Assembly (NCBI RefSeq): GCF_001421245.1
Contig: NZ_LMKE01000009.1
Coordinates: 66,532-122,304 of the forward strand
Direction: 5' to 3'
DNA: 55,773 bases
Origin: Sphingomonas sp. Leaf10
GTDB lineage: Bacteria > Pseudomonadota > Alphaproteobacteria > Sphingomonadales > Sphingomonadaceae
The position numbers and the translations under genes were made by a program. Of the stretch, positions 33,606 through 42,083 are shown in pieces (the stretch's first letter is position 1; each line of letters starts with the position of its first letter). A model generated the notes under the pieces. The model was not told the origin of the DNA. It made no database searches and saw only the letters and a program-made list of their open reading frames with translations.

Positions 33606-36390
33606 AGGGCGGAATATCATCTTCATCGAACCCCGAATTGGAGGGTCCGGGGGGCGCATTTCCGCCGGCCTTGCGGCGCGGCGGCGGCAGGTCGTTCTCA
33701 ACCGGCCGACCATCCCGCACGAAGTCGTCAGCCGCATATAGCGGCCAGATATCGCCCCATACCATCGAACTGGACTTGCGCTTGCGGAAAGATTTTCGCT
33801 CCAACTGCGACGCCAGATATTTCGGCGACCATGGCTTGCCGCTCGCCGGCAGCAACTGCGCCCACGTCTGCCATGCTGCGAACAATTCGTGCAGCGCACT
33901 CGACCCAATCGTCTCGCCCGGCACGCGCTCGATACAGAGCGACAGGAACTTGCCGAGGATGTCGTTCTCATCGAGATACGCCTCGGTCGCCTCCTTGATC
34001 GTCTCGGGCAGCGGCAGGCCGGTCCCAAGATACTGGATCGCACCCCGGACCATCCGGTTCAGGATGCCGCTCGCTTCCTGCACCAGCTTCGCTTTCAGTT
34101 GCGGGTCCTGTTCCTCATCCGGGATGATCACGTCCCATGGGACCAACTGCATCCGTCGTCGGATACCGTGATCGGTACCGATGCCGGGCTTGGTGTTGGC
34201 GATGATCGTGTTCTTGAACGTGATGATCAGTTCGAATGGCGGCTTCATCAGCTCGCGCACGCCGCCTTTCGGTTCGTCGCTGGTCAATTCTTTGACCAGA
34301 CCGTCGCTGAACTTGCTCCCATGCTCCGCTTCGTTCGCATAGACCATGCGCCGGCCGGCGAGCGCCGCCAGATCGGGCGAGGCGTCCGAACCTTTGCGCG
34401 ACCGCTCCGAATCCATGAACGTGTTGATGCTGGCGGCCCAGGCATAGTCGCCGAGGATCGCGCGCTTCGTATTGATCCACACGCCCTTGCCGTTCGCTCC
34501 TTCGCCATAGAAGATCGCCATCTTCTGGGCGCTGGCATCGCCGAGCATATTGTACCCGGCCCACACGTCGAGGAACCCGCGCATCTCATCTTTCGGCTGC
34601 ACGCGAGCGAGGAACGCATCGTAGGACGGACACGTCGCCGTGGGATCGAAAATCGCCGTGCCAGCCTTCGTGATGCGATGCCGGCGTTGCGGTTCGACAA
34701 GGCGAACGCTGGCCTTTCGATCACCGTCCGGCCGGGTGAATTCAAGCGTCCCGTTCGCCATGTTGACCAGCAGCGGGTCCGCGTCGAAATCCGCCGGCCG
34801 CGCTGACAGGCGCGCCTCTGCCAGCTTCGGCAGGCTCGAGATATGTCCGGCACCTTCAGACGTGCGACCCCATTTGCTGATCGTGCTCGACAGAGTGATG
34901 ACCGTCCCGTCGCGCAGCACCTTCAACACGCGATCAAGCCGCCGCTGTTGCTGCGCCTCGTGGGCGAGTATCTGGGACGCATCCAGTCCGTCCGGCGCCG
35001 GCTCGGGCACGCCGCTTGCCTCGACGAACGCCGCCTCCTCCTGTATCGCGCGCATCGTGTCCTGCACCGCGCGGCCGAGCAGGCTGACCGCCATGTCGCG
35101 GTTCCAGCGACGCCCGTCCCATGCCAGCCAGCCCCATTGCTCGACATAGAGGAAATCCCGGCCGTACCTCCGTAGGAACCTTTGCAGGTTGCCAAGGTCG
35201 GTTTGCGGCAGGAACGCACATTCCTGCGTCAGTTCATCGTCCCCGGCCCCCTTTCTACCGACATGTACATCCGCGCCTCCCGCTTGGGAGGATGGCTTGC
35301 CATCAACCGTCGAACCGGGGGCGGGGGGAGAAGATCGGGAGGATCGAGGTGGCCCGCGTTCCCGGCGGGAACGCGATGATGCCGCGATCTCTGCGAGATC
35401 GCGAGGATTTGCTAGTCCGGCTGTCCATCCGCTGTCGATCGTGGCGATCAACTGGCGCTCATCATCACTGCCGGGGTTGGCACGCGCGGCCGCCTCAACG
35501 CTGCTACGCGCGACGACTTCGGACAGCGCGCCGGCCGCGACCAGCGTTGCCACCTTGAACGCGCCCTCATTCAACCGCGCATTGCGCTGTCCCGAGGCAG
35601 CCGTCTGGATATCCCGGCATTCGCCGTCGAGCGCGGCGAGCGCGTATTTACGAACATCATCGTCAACGTCGCCGACAACCGGCGCAGCCCCCGTAACGCG
35701 GCGCTGCGCCGGACGGTCCGCGACGGGCTTTGTCCGATCGCGCAATATACGCACCAAGGAAGCCGGTGCTTCGGCGACCGCATCGATATCTCCCCAGTCG
35801 CCCGACAGCCAGCGATAGGCCCCAGGCCCTTTCTTTCCCCCCTGATCCAGATCGCCGGTCCGTTCGGATGGCGGGGCGATGATATATCCGCCTTGCCCAC
35901 GGACATCGATATGCTTGGGTAGATTGCCACGGTTGCCGATCGGATCGCCCGCTGGCATCCGGAACCAATGATGCTCACCGCCGGACGGCGTAACAGACGT
36001 GAGCGTTGCTGGCAGCGCCTCGCCCATCTGGGCGAGCAACGCCGTCTTCAGCCGGTCGACCGTCCATGTGTCGGACAGGACCTCGCCCGTTTCGGGATCG
36101 ACGGTTTCGTCGACGCGCGGATCGAAATCGAGGTGCAGCAGGCCGCTAATCCCCGAGTGCAGCCCGATCTGGGCGACCGGCCAACGACGCCACCAAGCCT
36201 CGATCTGGGCTTCGTCGCACGTCGCCTTGTGCAGGCCGCCGCTATTCTTGATGACATTACCGTCGTCGTCCCGGTCACCACCGACTAAGGGGCGGCCGTT
36301 CTGGACGTTGCACGGAAAGACGAACCACCCCCGACGTGCGAAAGCGATCGCCGCCTGCCCCATGGGCGACAGCGTGGAATTGGACGACAC
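33604..36390 (-). CDS. Prim-pol primase/D5-P4-type helicase fusion
   Basis: This 928-residue replication protein joins an N-terminal bifunctional primase-polymerase domain (HLDFD with Asp88/Asp90; SGGEHHWF 136-143; GQGGYIIAPPS) to a D5/P4-type superfamily-3 helicase. The helicase has Walker A GEGANGKG around 626-634, VYANEAEHG as Walker B, ELTSDE, and an FKNTIIANTKP...RRRMQLVPWD arginine-finger region. A Ser/Pro-rich linker joins the parts (about 330-365). The GTG start at 36390 has GGGGA eight bases upstream; the in-frame ATG at 36363 has no such site. It should prime and unwind at the phage origin. Confidence 0.9.
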   Translation of the reverse strand: MSSNSTLSPMGQAAIAFARRGWFVFPCNVQNGRPLVGGDRDDDGNVIKNSGGLHKATCDEAQIEAWWRRWPVAQIGLHSGISGLLHLDFDPRVDETVDPETGEVLSDTWTVDRLKTALLAQMGEALPATLTSVTPSGGEHHWFRMPAGDPIGNRGNLPKHIDVRGQGGYIIAPPSERTGDLDQGGKKGPGAYRWLSGDWGDIDAVAEAPASLVRILRDRTKPVADRPAQRRVTGAAPVVGDVDDDVRKYALAALDGECRDIQTAASGQRNARLNEGAFKVATLVAAGALSEVVARSSVEAAARANPGSDDERQLIATIDSGWTAGLANPRDLAEIAASSRSRRERGPPRSSRSSPPAPGSTVDGKPSSQAGGADVHVGRKGAGDDELTQECAFLPQTDLGNLQRFLRRYGRDFLYVEQWGWLAWDGRRWNRDMAVSLLGRAVQDTMRAIQEEAAFVEASGVPEPAPDGLDASQILAHEAQQQRRLDRVLKVLRDGTVITLSSTISKWGRTSEGAGHISSLPKLAEARLSARPADFDADPLLVNMANGTLEFTRPDGDRKASVRLVEPQRRHRITKAGTAIFDPTATCPSYDAFLARVQPKDEMRGFLDVWAGYNMLGDASAQKMAIFYGEGANGKGVWINTKRAILGDYAWAASINTFMDSERSRKGSDASPDLAALAGRRMVYANEAEHGSKFSDGLVKELTSDEPKGGVRELMKPPFELIITFKNTIIANTKPGIGTDHGIRRRMQLVPWDVIIPDEEQDPQLKAKLVQEASGILNRMVRGAIQYLGTGLPLPETIKEATEAYLDENDILGKFLSLCIERVPGETIGSSALHELFAAWQTWAQLLPASGKPWSPKYLASQLERKSFRKRKSSSMVWGDIWPLYAADDFVRDGRPVENDLPPPRRKAGGNAPPGPSNSGFDEDDIPP

Positions 36391-36430
36391 GGTATCGGTC
36401 CCCTGTTCGCGCAGATGCGCGGGGTTGATG

Positions 36431-37018
36431 TCAGGCGAGCAGCGCCTTGAACTGGGCGAGTTTCTCTTCGGCCGCCGTTGCGCGGACTTCCGCCGCCTCC
36501 GCGCGTTCGATCAGTGCGACCAGTTCCGCCGAATGATCGGCGCGATCGTCAAAAGCCGCGCGCAGGTGATCGAGCAACGCCGGCACGCCGATCGTGCAGA
36601 GGTCGACCGTCACCACATTTGATGCGGGCAGCGCGATTTCGCGGTCAATCAATTCGGCCGCAGCCTGACCGATAGAAATGCCTTTGGACTGGGCCAATTC
36701 CTCGACCTTCCGAATGGCGTTCTGCGCGGCGGCAGGGAGCTGGATCGATTTTGCGGGCATCGGTGCGGGTTCCTTGCTGATAGCGGGCGCAACCGGCGCC
36801 GACGAAGAGTTTGGGGGGACCGGGGGTTCCCAGTCGGCAGGGCGCGGTCGCCCATCGCGGCAATAGGGGCACAGGCCACCGACCAAGCGAGGCATCCACC
36901 ATTCGCATTCGTCGCACTCGCCAGCGACGCCGACAGCCATCGGTTGCGACGCTTCAGCAATGCCACGGGCGATCCGATCCGCTTCGATCTGCGCGGCAAA
37001 ATCGACGACATCAGACAT
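36431..37018 (-). CDS. Zinc-finger protein (TraR/DksA-like C4 motif)
   Basis: The 195-residue protein has an N-terminal helix (FAAQIEADRIARGIAEA), a four-cysteine motif CDEC...CPYC at about 35-55, a proline linker, and two C-terminal helical segments ending in a coiled coil with ERAEAAEVRATAAEEKLAQF. The zinc part resembles TraR/DksA-type fingers that bind RNA polymerase; the C-terminal extension is unusual for that family. It lies between primase and clamp genes. Confidence 0.65.
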   Translation of the reverse strand: MSDVVDFAAQIEADRIARGIAEASQPMAVGVAGECDECEWWMPRLVGGLCPYCRDGRPRPADWEPPVPPNSSSAPVAPAISKEPAPMPAKSIQLPAAAQNAIRKVEELAQSKGISIGQAAAELIDREIALPASNVVTVDLCTIGVPALLDHLRAAFDDRADHSAELVALIERAEAAEVRATAAEEKLAQFKALLA

Positions 37019-37020
37019 GG

Positions 37021-38160
37021 TCAGACCGCCATCGGCATGATGACGAACGTCGCGGCCGAATTCTCGCGGTCACGCCACAACACCGCCCCCTTGGGATCGG
37101 TGAATGTTGCCTCGACCTCGATCGAGGTCAGGTGCGCCAAGATTTCGAGGAGGTACCGGGAATTGAAGCCGATGGTCAGCGGTGCTGCCGACCACTCGCA
37201 CGGAATTTCTTCATCGCCCGTGCCGTGCTCGGCGCTGGACACCGACAACGCGACTGCGTCGGCGCGGATGCTCATCTTCACCGCGCGGACCTTGTCGCTT
37301 GATACCGTCGTCACCCGATTGATCGCAGCGATCAGGGTTTCCCGGTCAACCTTCAGCAAACCATCGTGATGCGTGGGAATAACCCGCGTGTAATCGGGGA
37401 ACGTACCGTCGATCACCTTCGCCTGAAGCGTCGTTTCCCCTATCTCGAACACGACGGCCGACGAACAGGCACGAACGGTCACTTGCCCTTCGTGGCGCCC
37501 GAGCAGGGTCACCAGAACCTTGACGGTTTTCGTCGGTATGATGATGTCCGGTAGCGTTCTAGCCCCATCGGGCAACGCTACGACGCCACGAGCGAGGCGA
37601 TGCCCGTCGGTCGCCGCGAACCGCAAATCCGCCCCGCCGGCCGTGTGAACAAGCACACCGCCGAGGTAATAGCGCGTCTCATCCGACGACACGGCGAACG
37701 CCACGGTCGAGAAAGCCGCCGCCAGATTGAAGGCTGGTATCTCGAACTCCGCGTCCCACACCTTTTCCGGAGCCGCCGGGAAATCGTCCGCCAGCAACGT
37801 TGGCAACGTGAAGCGCGACCGGCCGGCACTGACCGTCAGCTTTCCATCCGTCAGCGCCAGGCGCACCGGGTCGCTGACCGTCAGCTTGTCGGCAATCTTG
37901 GCCAGCGTGCCGGCATGAACAGTGATCCGCATCGGATCGGCGTCGCCATCGAGCGTGACGTGGCGTTCGGCCCAGCTATCCAGATCGGTCCCGCTCAACA
38001 CCAACGCCGTGGGCGTTACCGTTATCAGCACGTTCGACAGCAACGGAATCGTCGTGCGCTTCTCTACGATATCGCCAACGTCCTTCAGCCCTGCGCGCAA
38101 GCTGGGCGCGTCGATTTCGAACGACCGCGTCACGGTCGCGCCAGATGCCCTCTTCGTCAT
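37021..38160 (-). CDS. dnaN: Phage-encoded DNA polymerase III beta clamp
   Basis: A full-length 379-residue sliding clamp with all three clamp domains. Signatures include LLSNVLITVTPTALVLSGTDLD, FAATDGHRLARG, DGTFPDYTRVIP, FNSRYLLEILAHL and the C-terminal FVIMPMAV, which corresponds to the usual MPMR(L/V) end near the protein-binding cleft. The start overlaps the preceding stop by four bases. No DNA polymerase is encoded in the prophage, so this clamp probably recruits the host replicase or other clamp-binding enzymes to phage DNA. The gene is a phage copy: it lies within the early operon. Confidence 0.93.
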   Translation of the reverse strand: MTKRASGATVTRSFEIDAPSLRAGLKDVGDIVEKRTTIPLLSNVLITVTPTALVLSGTDLDSWAERHVTLDGDADPMRITVHAGTLAKIADKLTVSDPVRLALTDGKLTVSAGRSRFTLPTLLADDFPAAPEKVWDAEFEIPAFNLAAAFSTVAFAVSSDETRYYLGGVLVHTAGGADLRFAATDGHRLARGVVALPDGARTLPDIIIPTKTVKVLVTLLGRHEGQVTVRACSSAVVFEIGETTLQAKVIDGTFPDYTRVIPTHHDGLLKVDRETLIAAINRVTTVSSDKVRAVKMSIRADAVALSVSSAEHGTGDEEIPCEWSAAPLTIGFNSRYLLEILAHLTSIEVEATFTDPKGAVLWRDRENSAATFVIMPMAV

Positions 38161-38693
38161 GCTGCAATTCCCGTGATATGGCCGGTCGCCACGATGATGA
38201 TGCGGCGCTGCGTTGGCGCCGCCACTTTCTGGACGCGGATCAGATGCGCCGCCGTCATCGAGACCAGCGCGTCCCGCACTTGCTCGACAGTCAGACCCGA
38301 ACGAACTGCCAATTGTCGATCGGTTGGACAGGGCCGACCGTGATGCGCAAAGCGTGTGAGCACCGGCAGCAGCGCGTCCGTGGTCGCCGCCTCATCCAAC
38401 GTCAGGTCAACCGGCGCCAGCGCCAGGGTCGCCCGCACCGGACGCGTCAGGGCTGTAGGTGCGGCAGTTCGATGCGCGGTGTAGTTGAAAAAGCTGGCAT
38501 CCAGCGCCGATCGCTTCTGCGACAGCGTCACCAACCCCCGGTCGGCCAGTTGGCGCATGTGCTTGCCCGCGCGACACCCCGCCGGCAGGAACTGGCGCGA
38601 CGCATAGACGAACCGATCGCCCGGACGTGCGACTTCAATCCATGCGTCGATACGCGCCGGGTCCGCGACCATTCCGGGGGCTTCGTCGATCAC
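38157..38693 (-). CDS. Winged-helix DNA-binding protein
   Basis: The 178-residue product has an N-terminal domain with GDRFVYASRQFLPAG and a helical HMRQLADRGLVTLSQKR, and a C-terminal helix-turn-helix PTDRQLAVRSGLTVEQVRDALVSM followed by a wing-like HLIRVQKVAAPTQRRIIIV. It could be a replication initiator accessory or transcription regulator. GTG start at 38693 overlaps the upstream stop (GTGA) and ATGA couples it to dnaN. Confidence 0.65.
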   Translation of the reverse strand: MIDEAPGMVADPARIDAWIEVARPGDRFVYASRQFLPAGCRAGKHMRQLADRGLVTLSQKRSALDASFFNYTAHRTAAPTALTRPVRATLALAPVDLTLDEAATTDALLPVLTRFAHHGRPCPTDRQLAVRSGLTVEQVRDALVSMTAAHLIRVQKVAAPTQRRIIIVATGHITGIAA

Positions 38694-38980
38694 GCTGCTT
38701 GCCGCATCGTCCGTGCGGGCACCGGATCACCCCAACGACCGCGAGCTTGCGACGACCAATCGCGCACCAGCACCGCATGGCCAGTGGCGCACGCGATCGC
38801 GAAGCGTTCGTCGGCGCCGGGGATCAATTCCCCGGTTATCAGGCGATCAACCCGCCCCGCATCCAGCCCGGCCGCGCCCAGCGCACGGCTTGCGCGTGCG
38901 GGCGTCGCACCGGTCAGGAACGCCGCCAGACGCCGCGCCCCTTCGTTCGGCACCTGCGCTGGCAGGTACAGCTTCGTCAT
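38690..38980 (-). CDS. Small HTH-like phage protein
   Basis: The frame of 96 residues from ATG 38980 (ATGA overlap) contains a helical ARRLAAFLTGATPARASRALG...DRLITGELIPGADERFAIA segment reminiscent of Cro/CI-type folds. The longer ORF upstream is a shadow. It is part of the early operon. Function unknown, probably DNA-binding. Confidence 0.6.
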   Translation of the reverse strand: MTKLYLPAQVPNEGARRLAAFLTGATPARASRALGAAGLDAGRVDRLITGELIPGADERFAIACATGHAVLVRDWSSQARGRWGDPVPARTMRQAA

Positions 38981-39450
38981 GCGTCCTCTCCCACGATCAG
39001 CGCCAGTTCGGCGTCCATCTGCATCGCAACCGCGACCAACTGGCGGACCTCTTCGCGCGCCTTGCGCGCTTCCGCCGCGCACAGCCGCCCGTCCGCCAGA
39101 CCAAGGCACAGCGCGGTCGTCAGTTCGCTGCTCTCGCGCGACTGCGACGCAAGCAGCGTCAGCAGGTCGGCACCCGCCGCAACGGACGCCGGCACCATGA
39201 CCACTGCCGCGCCGGCCTCGACCGCCAGATGCCGGGTGACGATTGGGTCGCCAACTACCGCTTCGAGGTCGCGGATGACATCGATCGGCGCGAAACGGTC
39301 GGCATCGGCAGGCGCCAACGACGCATATTGCGCCAGCGCTGTCTTGCCCGTCCGACAAAAGTCAGCCGCCGCTTCCAACTTGCCAATTCGCTCGATCAAT
39401 TCGCCGGTACGGATTTTGAGCATCCGTCCACGCACCGCGGGACTGGTCAC
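38977..39450 (-). CDS. CII-like phage regulator (CP76 type)
   Basis: The 157-residue protein resembles the phage regulatory CII/CP76 group: an N-terminal helix-turn-helix with GKTALAQYASLAPADADRFAPID, the block VIRDLEAVVGDPIVTRHLAVEAG typical of the family, and a C-terminal coiled helix (EARKAREEVRQLVAVA). It would influence the lysis-lysogeny decision. Position third in the early operon agrees. Confidence 0.65.
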   Translation of the reverse strand: MTSPAVRGRMLKIRTGELIERIGKLEAAADFCRTGKTALAQYASLAPADADRFAPIDVIRDLEAVVGDPIVTRHLAVEAGAAVVMVPASVAAGADLLTLLASQSRESSELTTALCLGLADGRLCAAEARKAREEVRQLVAVAMQMDAELALIVGEDA

Positions 39451-39641
39451 TTCTCGCTCCCGAAGTCGCTGGAAAAATCAGCGGACGTTCCAGATGCGGA
39501 ATGATGAGGGGCGCGATACGAAAAGCCATCATGCAGCCCGATCCGATCCGTATTGCACCAGTCACGCCGCTTGCGCCGGGCTTCCATGACGGCAATCGGC
39601 GCAGCGACGGCCGCGATCAGCAGTACGACCGCAGCGTTCAT
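39447..39641 (-). CDS. Small membrane protein in the early operon
   Basis: The 64-residue product starts with a hydrophobic helix (NAAVVLLIAAVAAPIAVM), then a basic RRKRR stop-transfer and a polar tail. Four-base overlaps on both sides show it is translated with its neighbours. Function unknown. Confidence 0.6.
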   Translation of the reverse strand: MNAAVVLLIAAVAAPIAVMEARRKRRDWCNTDRIGLHDGFSYRAPHHSASGTSADFSSDFGSEK

Positions 39642-39859
39642 GCTGGCACCTGTTCGGCGACGTGGCCGGTCTCGAAGTCGACGGACTTGCCCGCCGCTTC
39701 AGCGGCCAACCTCAAATGATCGGCGCGGGAAGGGGTCATACCGATGCGCCGCCAGCTATGGACCGTCGAGGTCGGCAGCTTCAGCAGCTTGGCGACGGCG
39801 GTCGTGCCGTCCAAACCCGCGAGCACGCGGCATGTGATCTCAGGGGAAACCGTGTCCAT
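39638..39859 (-). CDS. Cro-like HTH protein, first gene of the early operon
   Basis: A 73-residue protein made almost entirely of a helix-turn-helix (LDGTTAVAKLLKLPTSTVHSWRRIGMTPSRADHLR), similar to YdaS/Cro-type regulators. It lies opposite the CI-type repressor across the operator region and is thus the Cro counterpart. The promoter is at 39867-39895. Confidence 0.75.
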   Translation of the reverse strand: MDTVSPEITCRVLAGLDGTTAVAKLLKLPTSTVHSWRRIGMTPSRADHLRLAAEAAGKSVDFETGHVAEQVPA

Positions 39860-39866
39860 GTCCGCG

Positions 39867-39895
39867 ATAATGCGATGATCGCACTTCTATCGCAA
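39867..39895 (-). promoter_or_regulatory. Early promoter of the Cro operon
   Basis: Minus-strand TTGCGA (39895-39890), a 17-bp spacer and CATTAT (39872-39867) fit sigma-70 elements. The transcript would start almost at the Cro start codon, giving a very short leader. The operator TGCGATGATCGCA at 39871-39883 overlaps the -10. Confidence 0.5.
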
Positions 39896-39932
39896 GCGGA
39901 ATTTTGCGATAATGGCATTTGCGATGTTCGCA
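39871..39932. promoter_or_regulatory. Operator sites between Cro and repressor genes
   Basis: TGCGATGATCGCA (39871-39883, perfect palindrome), TGCGATAATGGCA (39905-39917) and TGCGATGTTCGCA (39920-39932) share the half-site TGCGAT. Three related sites between divergent repressor genes are the lambda-like arrangement. Confidence 0.7.
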
Positions 39933-39952
39933 ACCATCCGCTTCATAGAACG

Positions 39953-40534
39953 ATGGCCAGTATCCACCTTCCGGGCGAACTTCGCGAACTGATGAAGCGT
40001 CACGGCAAGCGCAACATCGACCTTGCGAACCTCCTAAACATCGACCCGACAGCAGTCTCGAAGATACTGACCGGGAAGCGCGTGCTGAAGGCGCAGGAGG
40101 CGGCTGCAATCCATGACTGGCTCGGAACGGCCGTCTCAATCGATGCGCCCATTGCAACACCGATTCCCATCATCGGGCAGGTAAGCGGCGGGAATTGGCG
40201 GGAAGCGATTCAGCAGCCTATTGGTCATCTTCCGTCACCCGACCCTTCTATTCCGAAGGGGGCATTCGCACTCCGGGTGGTCGGCGACTCGATGGATCGG
40301 TACGTAGAAGATGGCGGGACTGTAGTCGTTGACCCAAGCGATAGAGCACTGTTCCCAGGCCGCTTCTACGTCGTTTTGAATGACGAAGGCGAGACGACGT
40401 TCAAGCAGTTCGCCAACGACCCGGCGCGCCTTGTCCCTTGCTCGAACAACAGGGCGCACGTCGATATCACGATCGGCGACGGCACCGCGTTCTCGATCGT
40501 CGGCCGCGTCATCTGGCGCGCCTCGCGCATGTAG
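39953..40534 (+). CDS. CI/LexA-type prophage repressor
   Basis: The 193-residue repressor has an N-terminal helix-turn-helix (NIDLANLLNIDPTAVSKILTGKR, about 21-43) and a C-terminal S24 self-cleaving domain with VVGDSM (Ser113) and ETTFKQF (Lys151). The probable cleavage region is around VSGGNWR (77-83). It should hold the prophage silent and be inactivated by RecA during SOS. The start MASIHLPGEL is chosen to give a compact HTH domain; the longer ORF crosses the operators. Confidence 0.92.
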   Translation: MASIHLPGELRELMKRHGKRNIDLANLLNIDPTAVSKILTGKRVLKAQEAAAIHDWLGTAVSIDAPIATPIPIIGQVSGGNWREAIQQPIGHLPSPDPSIPKGAFALRVVGDSMDRYVEDGGTVVVDPSDRALFPGRFYVVLNDEGETTFKQFANDPARLVPCSNNRAHVDITIGDGTAFSIVGRVIWRASRM

Positions 40535-40724
40535 CGCTGGCCATAGCGTCGTAATCCCGAAGAACCTGCACATCGCCCGGAACGGTAATAAAGAGCTGAC
40601 CGCGTTCGTCCCGCGATGCCAGATCGGCAGCCTCTAGATCAAGGCAGGCCTCATTGAACCGCTCCCGCCATGGGCCGACTGGGCGGTCAAAACACCTTGC
40701 GCGATACCACGACACGACAAACAT
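40509..40724 (-). CDS. Small protein convergent with the repressor
   Basis: From ATG 40724, preceded by GGGGAAGG, the frame gives 71 residues (MFVVSWYRARCFDRPVGPWR...FITVPGDVQVLRDYD). The frame extends upstream to an ATG at 40811, but that lies in an operator. The 3' end overlaps the repressor 3' end by 26 bases. No family recognised; could modulate repressor expression by convergent transcription. Confidence 0.5.
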   Translation of the reverse strand: MFVVSWYRARCFDRPVGPWRERFNEACLDLEAADLASRDERGQLFITVPGDVQVLRDYDAMASATCARRAR

Positions 40725-40802
40725 CGCCTTCCCCTTCTGTCCCGAAACTGCGCGATAAAACTGGAACAAAAAAAGAACGATATCAATCCGGAAACGGCAA
40801 TA

Positions 40803-40854
40803 TGCTATCATCGCATTTTCTAGATTGACGCAGACAATGCGATGATCGCATTAT
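40803..40854 (+). promoter_or_regulatory. Second operator/promoter region for the plus-strand operon
   Basis: TTGACG (40825-40830), an 18-bp spacer and CATTAT (40849-40854) form a promoter. TGCGATGATCGCA at 40838-40850, identical to the Cro-side operator, fills the spacer, and a variant TGCTATCATCGCA lies at 40803-40815. The repressor should therefore shut this operon too. The complement of 40850-40855 is TATAAT, so a minus-strand promoter may overlap. Confidence 0.65.
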
Positions 40855-40888
40855 AGCTTCCGCCGGATGCACCGGCCGGAGTTGCCGA

Positions 40889-41167
40889 ATGCAAACCCCA
40901 TTCATCACGGACTTGTACGCCACCGCGCGCACGCTGACCGGCGTCGGCGTCCCCAACGCCGCGCTCGCGATCCGCTACCTCGACCACGACGGCGTGCAGG
41001 TCGGCACGTCGATCGTCACCGCCGCTGACCTCGCCGAACAGGCTCGCGCAATGCTGGCCGTGGCGGAGGCCGCCATCCTTTGCGCGGCCGGCGCTGACGG
41101 CGCCGCCCCCGTCATCCACCACCACTTCCCGATCATGCGCGACGTTCGCGTGGCGGACGCCGCGTGA
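40889..41167 (+). CDS. Uncharacterised phage protein
   Basis: The first gene of the plus-strand operon encodes 92 residues: an N-terminal alpha/beta part (MQTPFITDLYATARTLTG), an Ala-rich helix (AADLAEQARAMLAVAEAAIL) and a histidine-rich loop VIHHHFPIM. It overlaps the next start by GTGA. No function recognised. Confidence 0.6.
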   Translation: MQTPFITDLYATARTLTGVGVPNAALAIRYLDHDGVQVGTSIVTAADLAEQARAMLAVAEAAILCAAGADGAAPVIHHHFPIMRDVRVADAA

Positions 41168-41304
41168 TCGCGCTTACCTGTCACGCGCTGTTCGTCAGCG
41201 CCTTCGTCGTCGCAGTCGGCTCGATCGCCACGACGATCATCCCCCAGGCGAACCGCATCGCTCGCATTCTGCGGCGCGCCCCCGAATGGAGTGCCAACGC
41301 ATGA
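41164..41304 (+). CDS. Single-helix membrane peptide (46 residues)
   Basis: A GTG start overlapping the previous stop leads to a hydrophobic segment (ALFVSAFVVAVGSIATTII) followed by a basic region (RIARILRRAPE). The stop overlaps the exonuclease start by ATGA. Coupling on both sides argues for translation; function unknown. Confidence 0.55.
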   Translation: MIALTCHALFVSAFVVAVGSIATTIIPQANRIARILRRAPEWSANA

Positions 41305-42083
41305 GCCATTTTATCATGCTCGACCTCGAAACGCTCGGCACCGTACCCGGCTGCTCAATCGTATCGATCGGCGCAGCCCACGCTTCATACGAAGGGTATA
41401 TCCTCAACCGCTTTTACACGGTCGTCTCGCGCGATAGCTGCCGCGAGTATCATCTGCACGAAGAGGGCAGCACCCTCGACTGGTGGGCAGCCCAGTCCGA
41501 AGCGGCGCGCGCCATACTGTCAACCGAACAGCAGGCCGCTGCGCCTTCACTGGTAGAAGCACTCGACGCGTTCAATGCCTTCGTCCGCTACTGCGGACCG
41601 AACGTCGAGGTGTACGGTAACGGCAGCGACTTCGACAATGCGATCCTGAACGCGGCCGCGATGTCAGCCGGAGTGAAGCCGGCATGGCCGCCGTTCGGAC
41701 ATCGCTGCTACCGGACCATGAAGTCGTTGACGCCACACGTCAAAATCGATCGGACCGGAACCCATCACAACGCGCTCGATGATGCGGTTTCGCAGGCCGA
41801 ACATTTGGGGCGAGTCCGCCGCGCGTTGACTGTAACGACAGATCGGATCGAGGCCATCGACCAGTTCATCAACTGGATGGCCGATCACTACCGCGAGCGC
41901 ACGTCCCACAAACGCTTCGGCATCCGGTGGCATTCCATGTCGCGGGCTGCGGCGCTGTCCTACGCACACGCGACCTATGACGCCGCGGTGCTGGACGGCT
42001 CGCTGGCCCCGTACGCCGAAGAACTGGACCGTGATAACGCGGCGGTGCTGGTCGACGAAGACCTGCACTGTTGGGCGGACTGA
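41301..42083 (+). CDS. DEDD-type 3'-5' exoribonuclease
   Basis: The 260-residue protein has the RNase-T/DnaQ-like fold of the Rv2179c/DUF5051 group. Exo I is MLDLETLG (Asp8, Glu10), exo II NGSDFDNAIL and exo III HNALDDAVSQAEHL. Such enzymes recur in phages and act on RNA or DNA ends. The ATG at 41301 is preferred over 41286 because it forms an ATGA overlap. The C-terminal 90 residues are an extension outside the nuclease core. Confidence 0.85.
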   Translation: MSHFIMLDLETLGTVPGCSIVSIGAAHASYEGYILNRFYTVVSRDSCREYHLHEEGSTLDWWAAQSEAARAILSTEQQAAAPSLVEALDAFNAFVRYCGPNVEVYGNGSDFDNAILNAAAMSAGVKPAWPPFGHRCYRTMKSLTPHVKIDRTGTHHNALDDAVSQAEHLGRVRRALTVTTDRIEAIDQFINWMADHYRERTSHKRFGIRWHSMSRAAALSYAHATYDAAVLDGSLAPYAEELDRDNAAVLVDEDLHCWAD

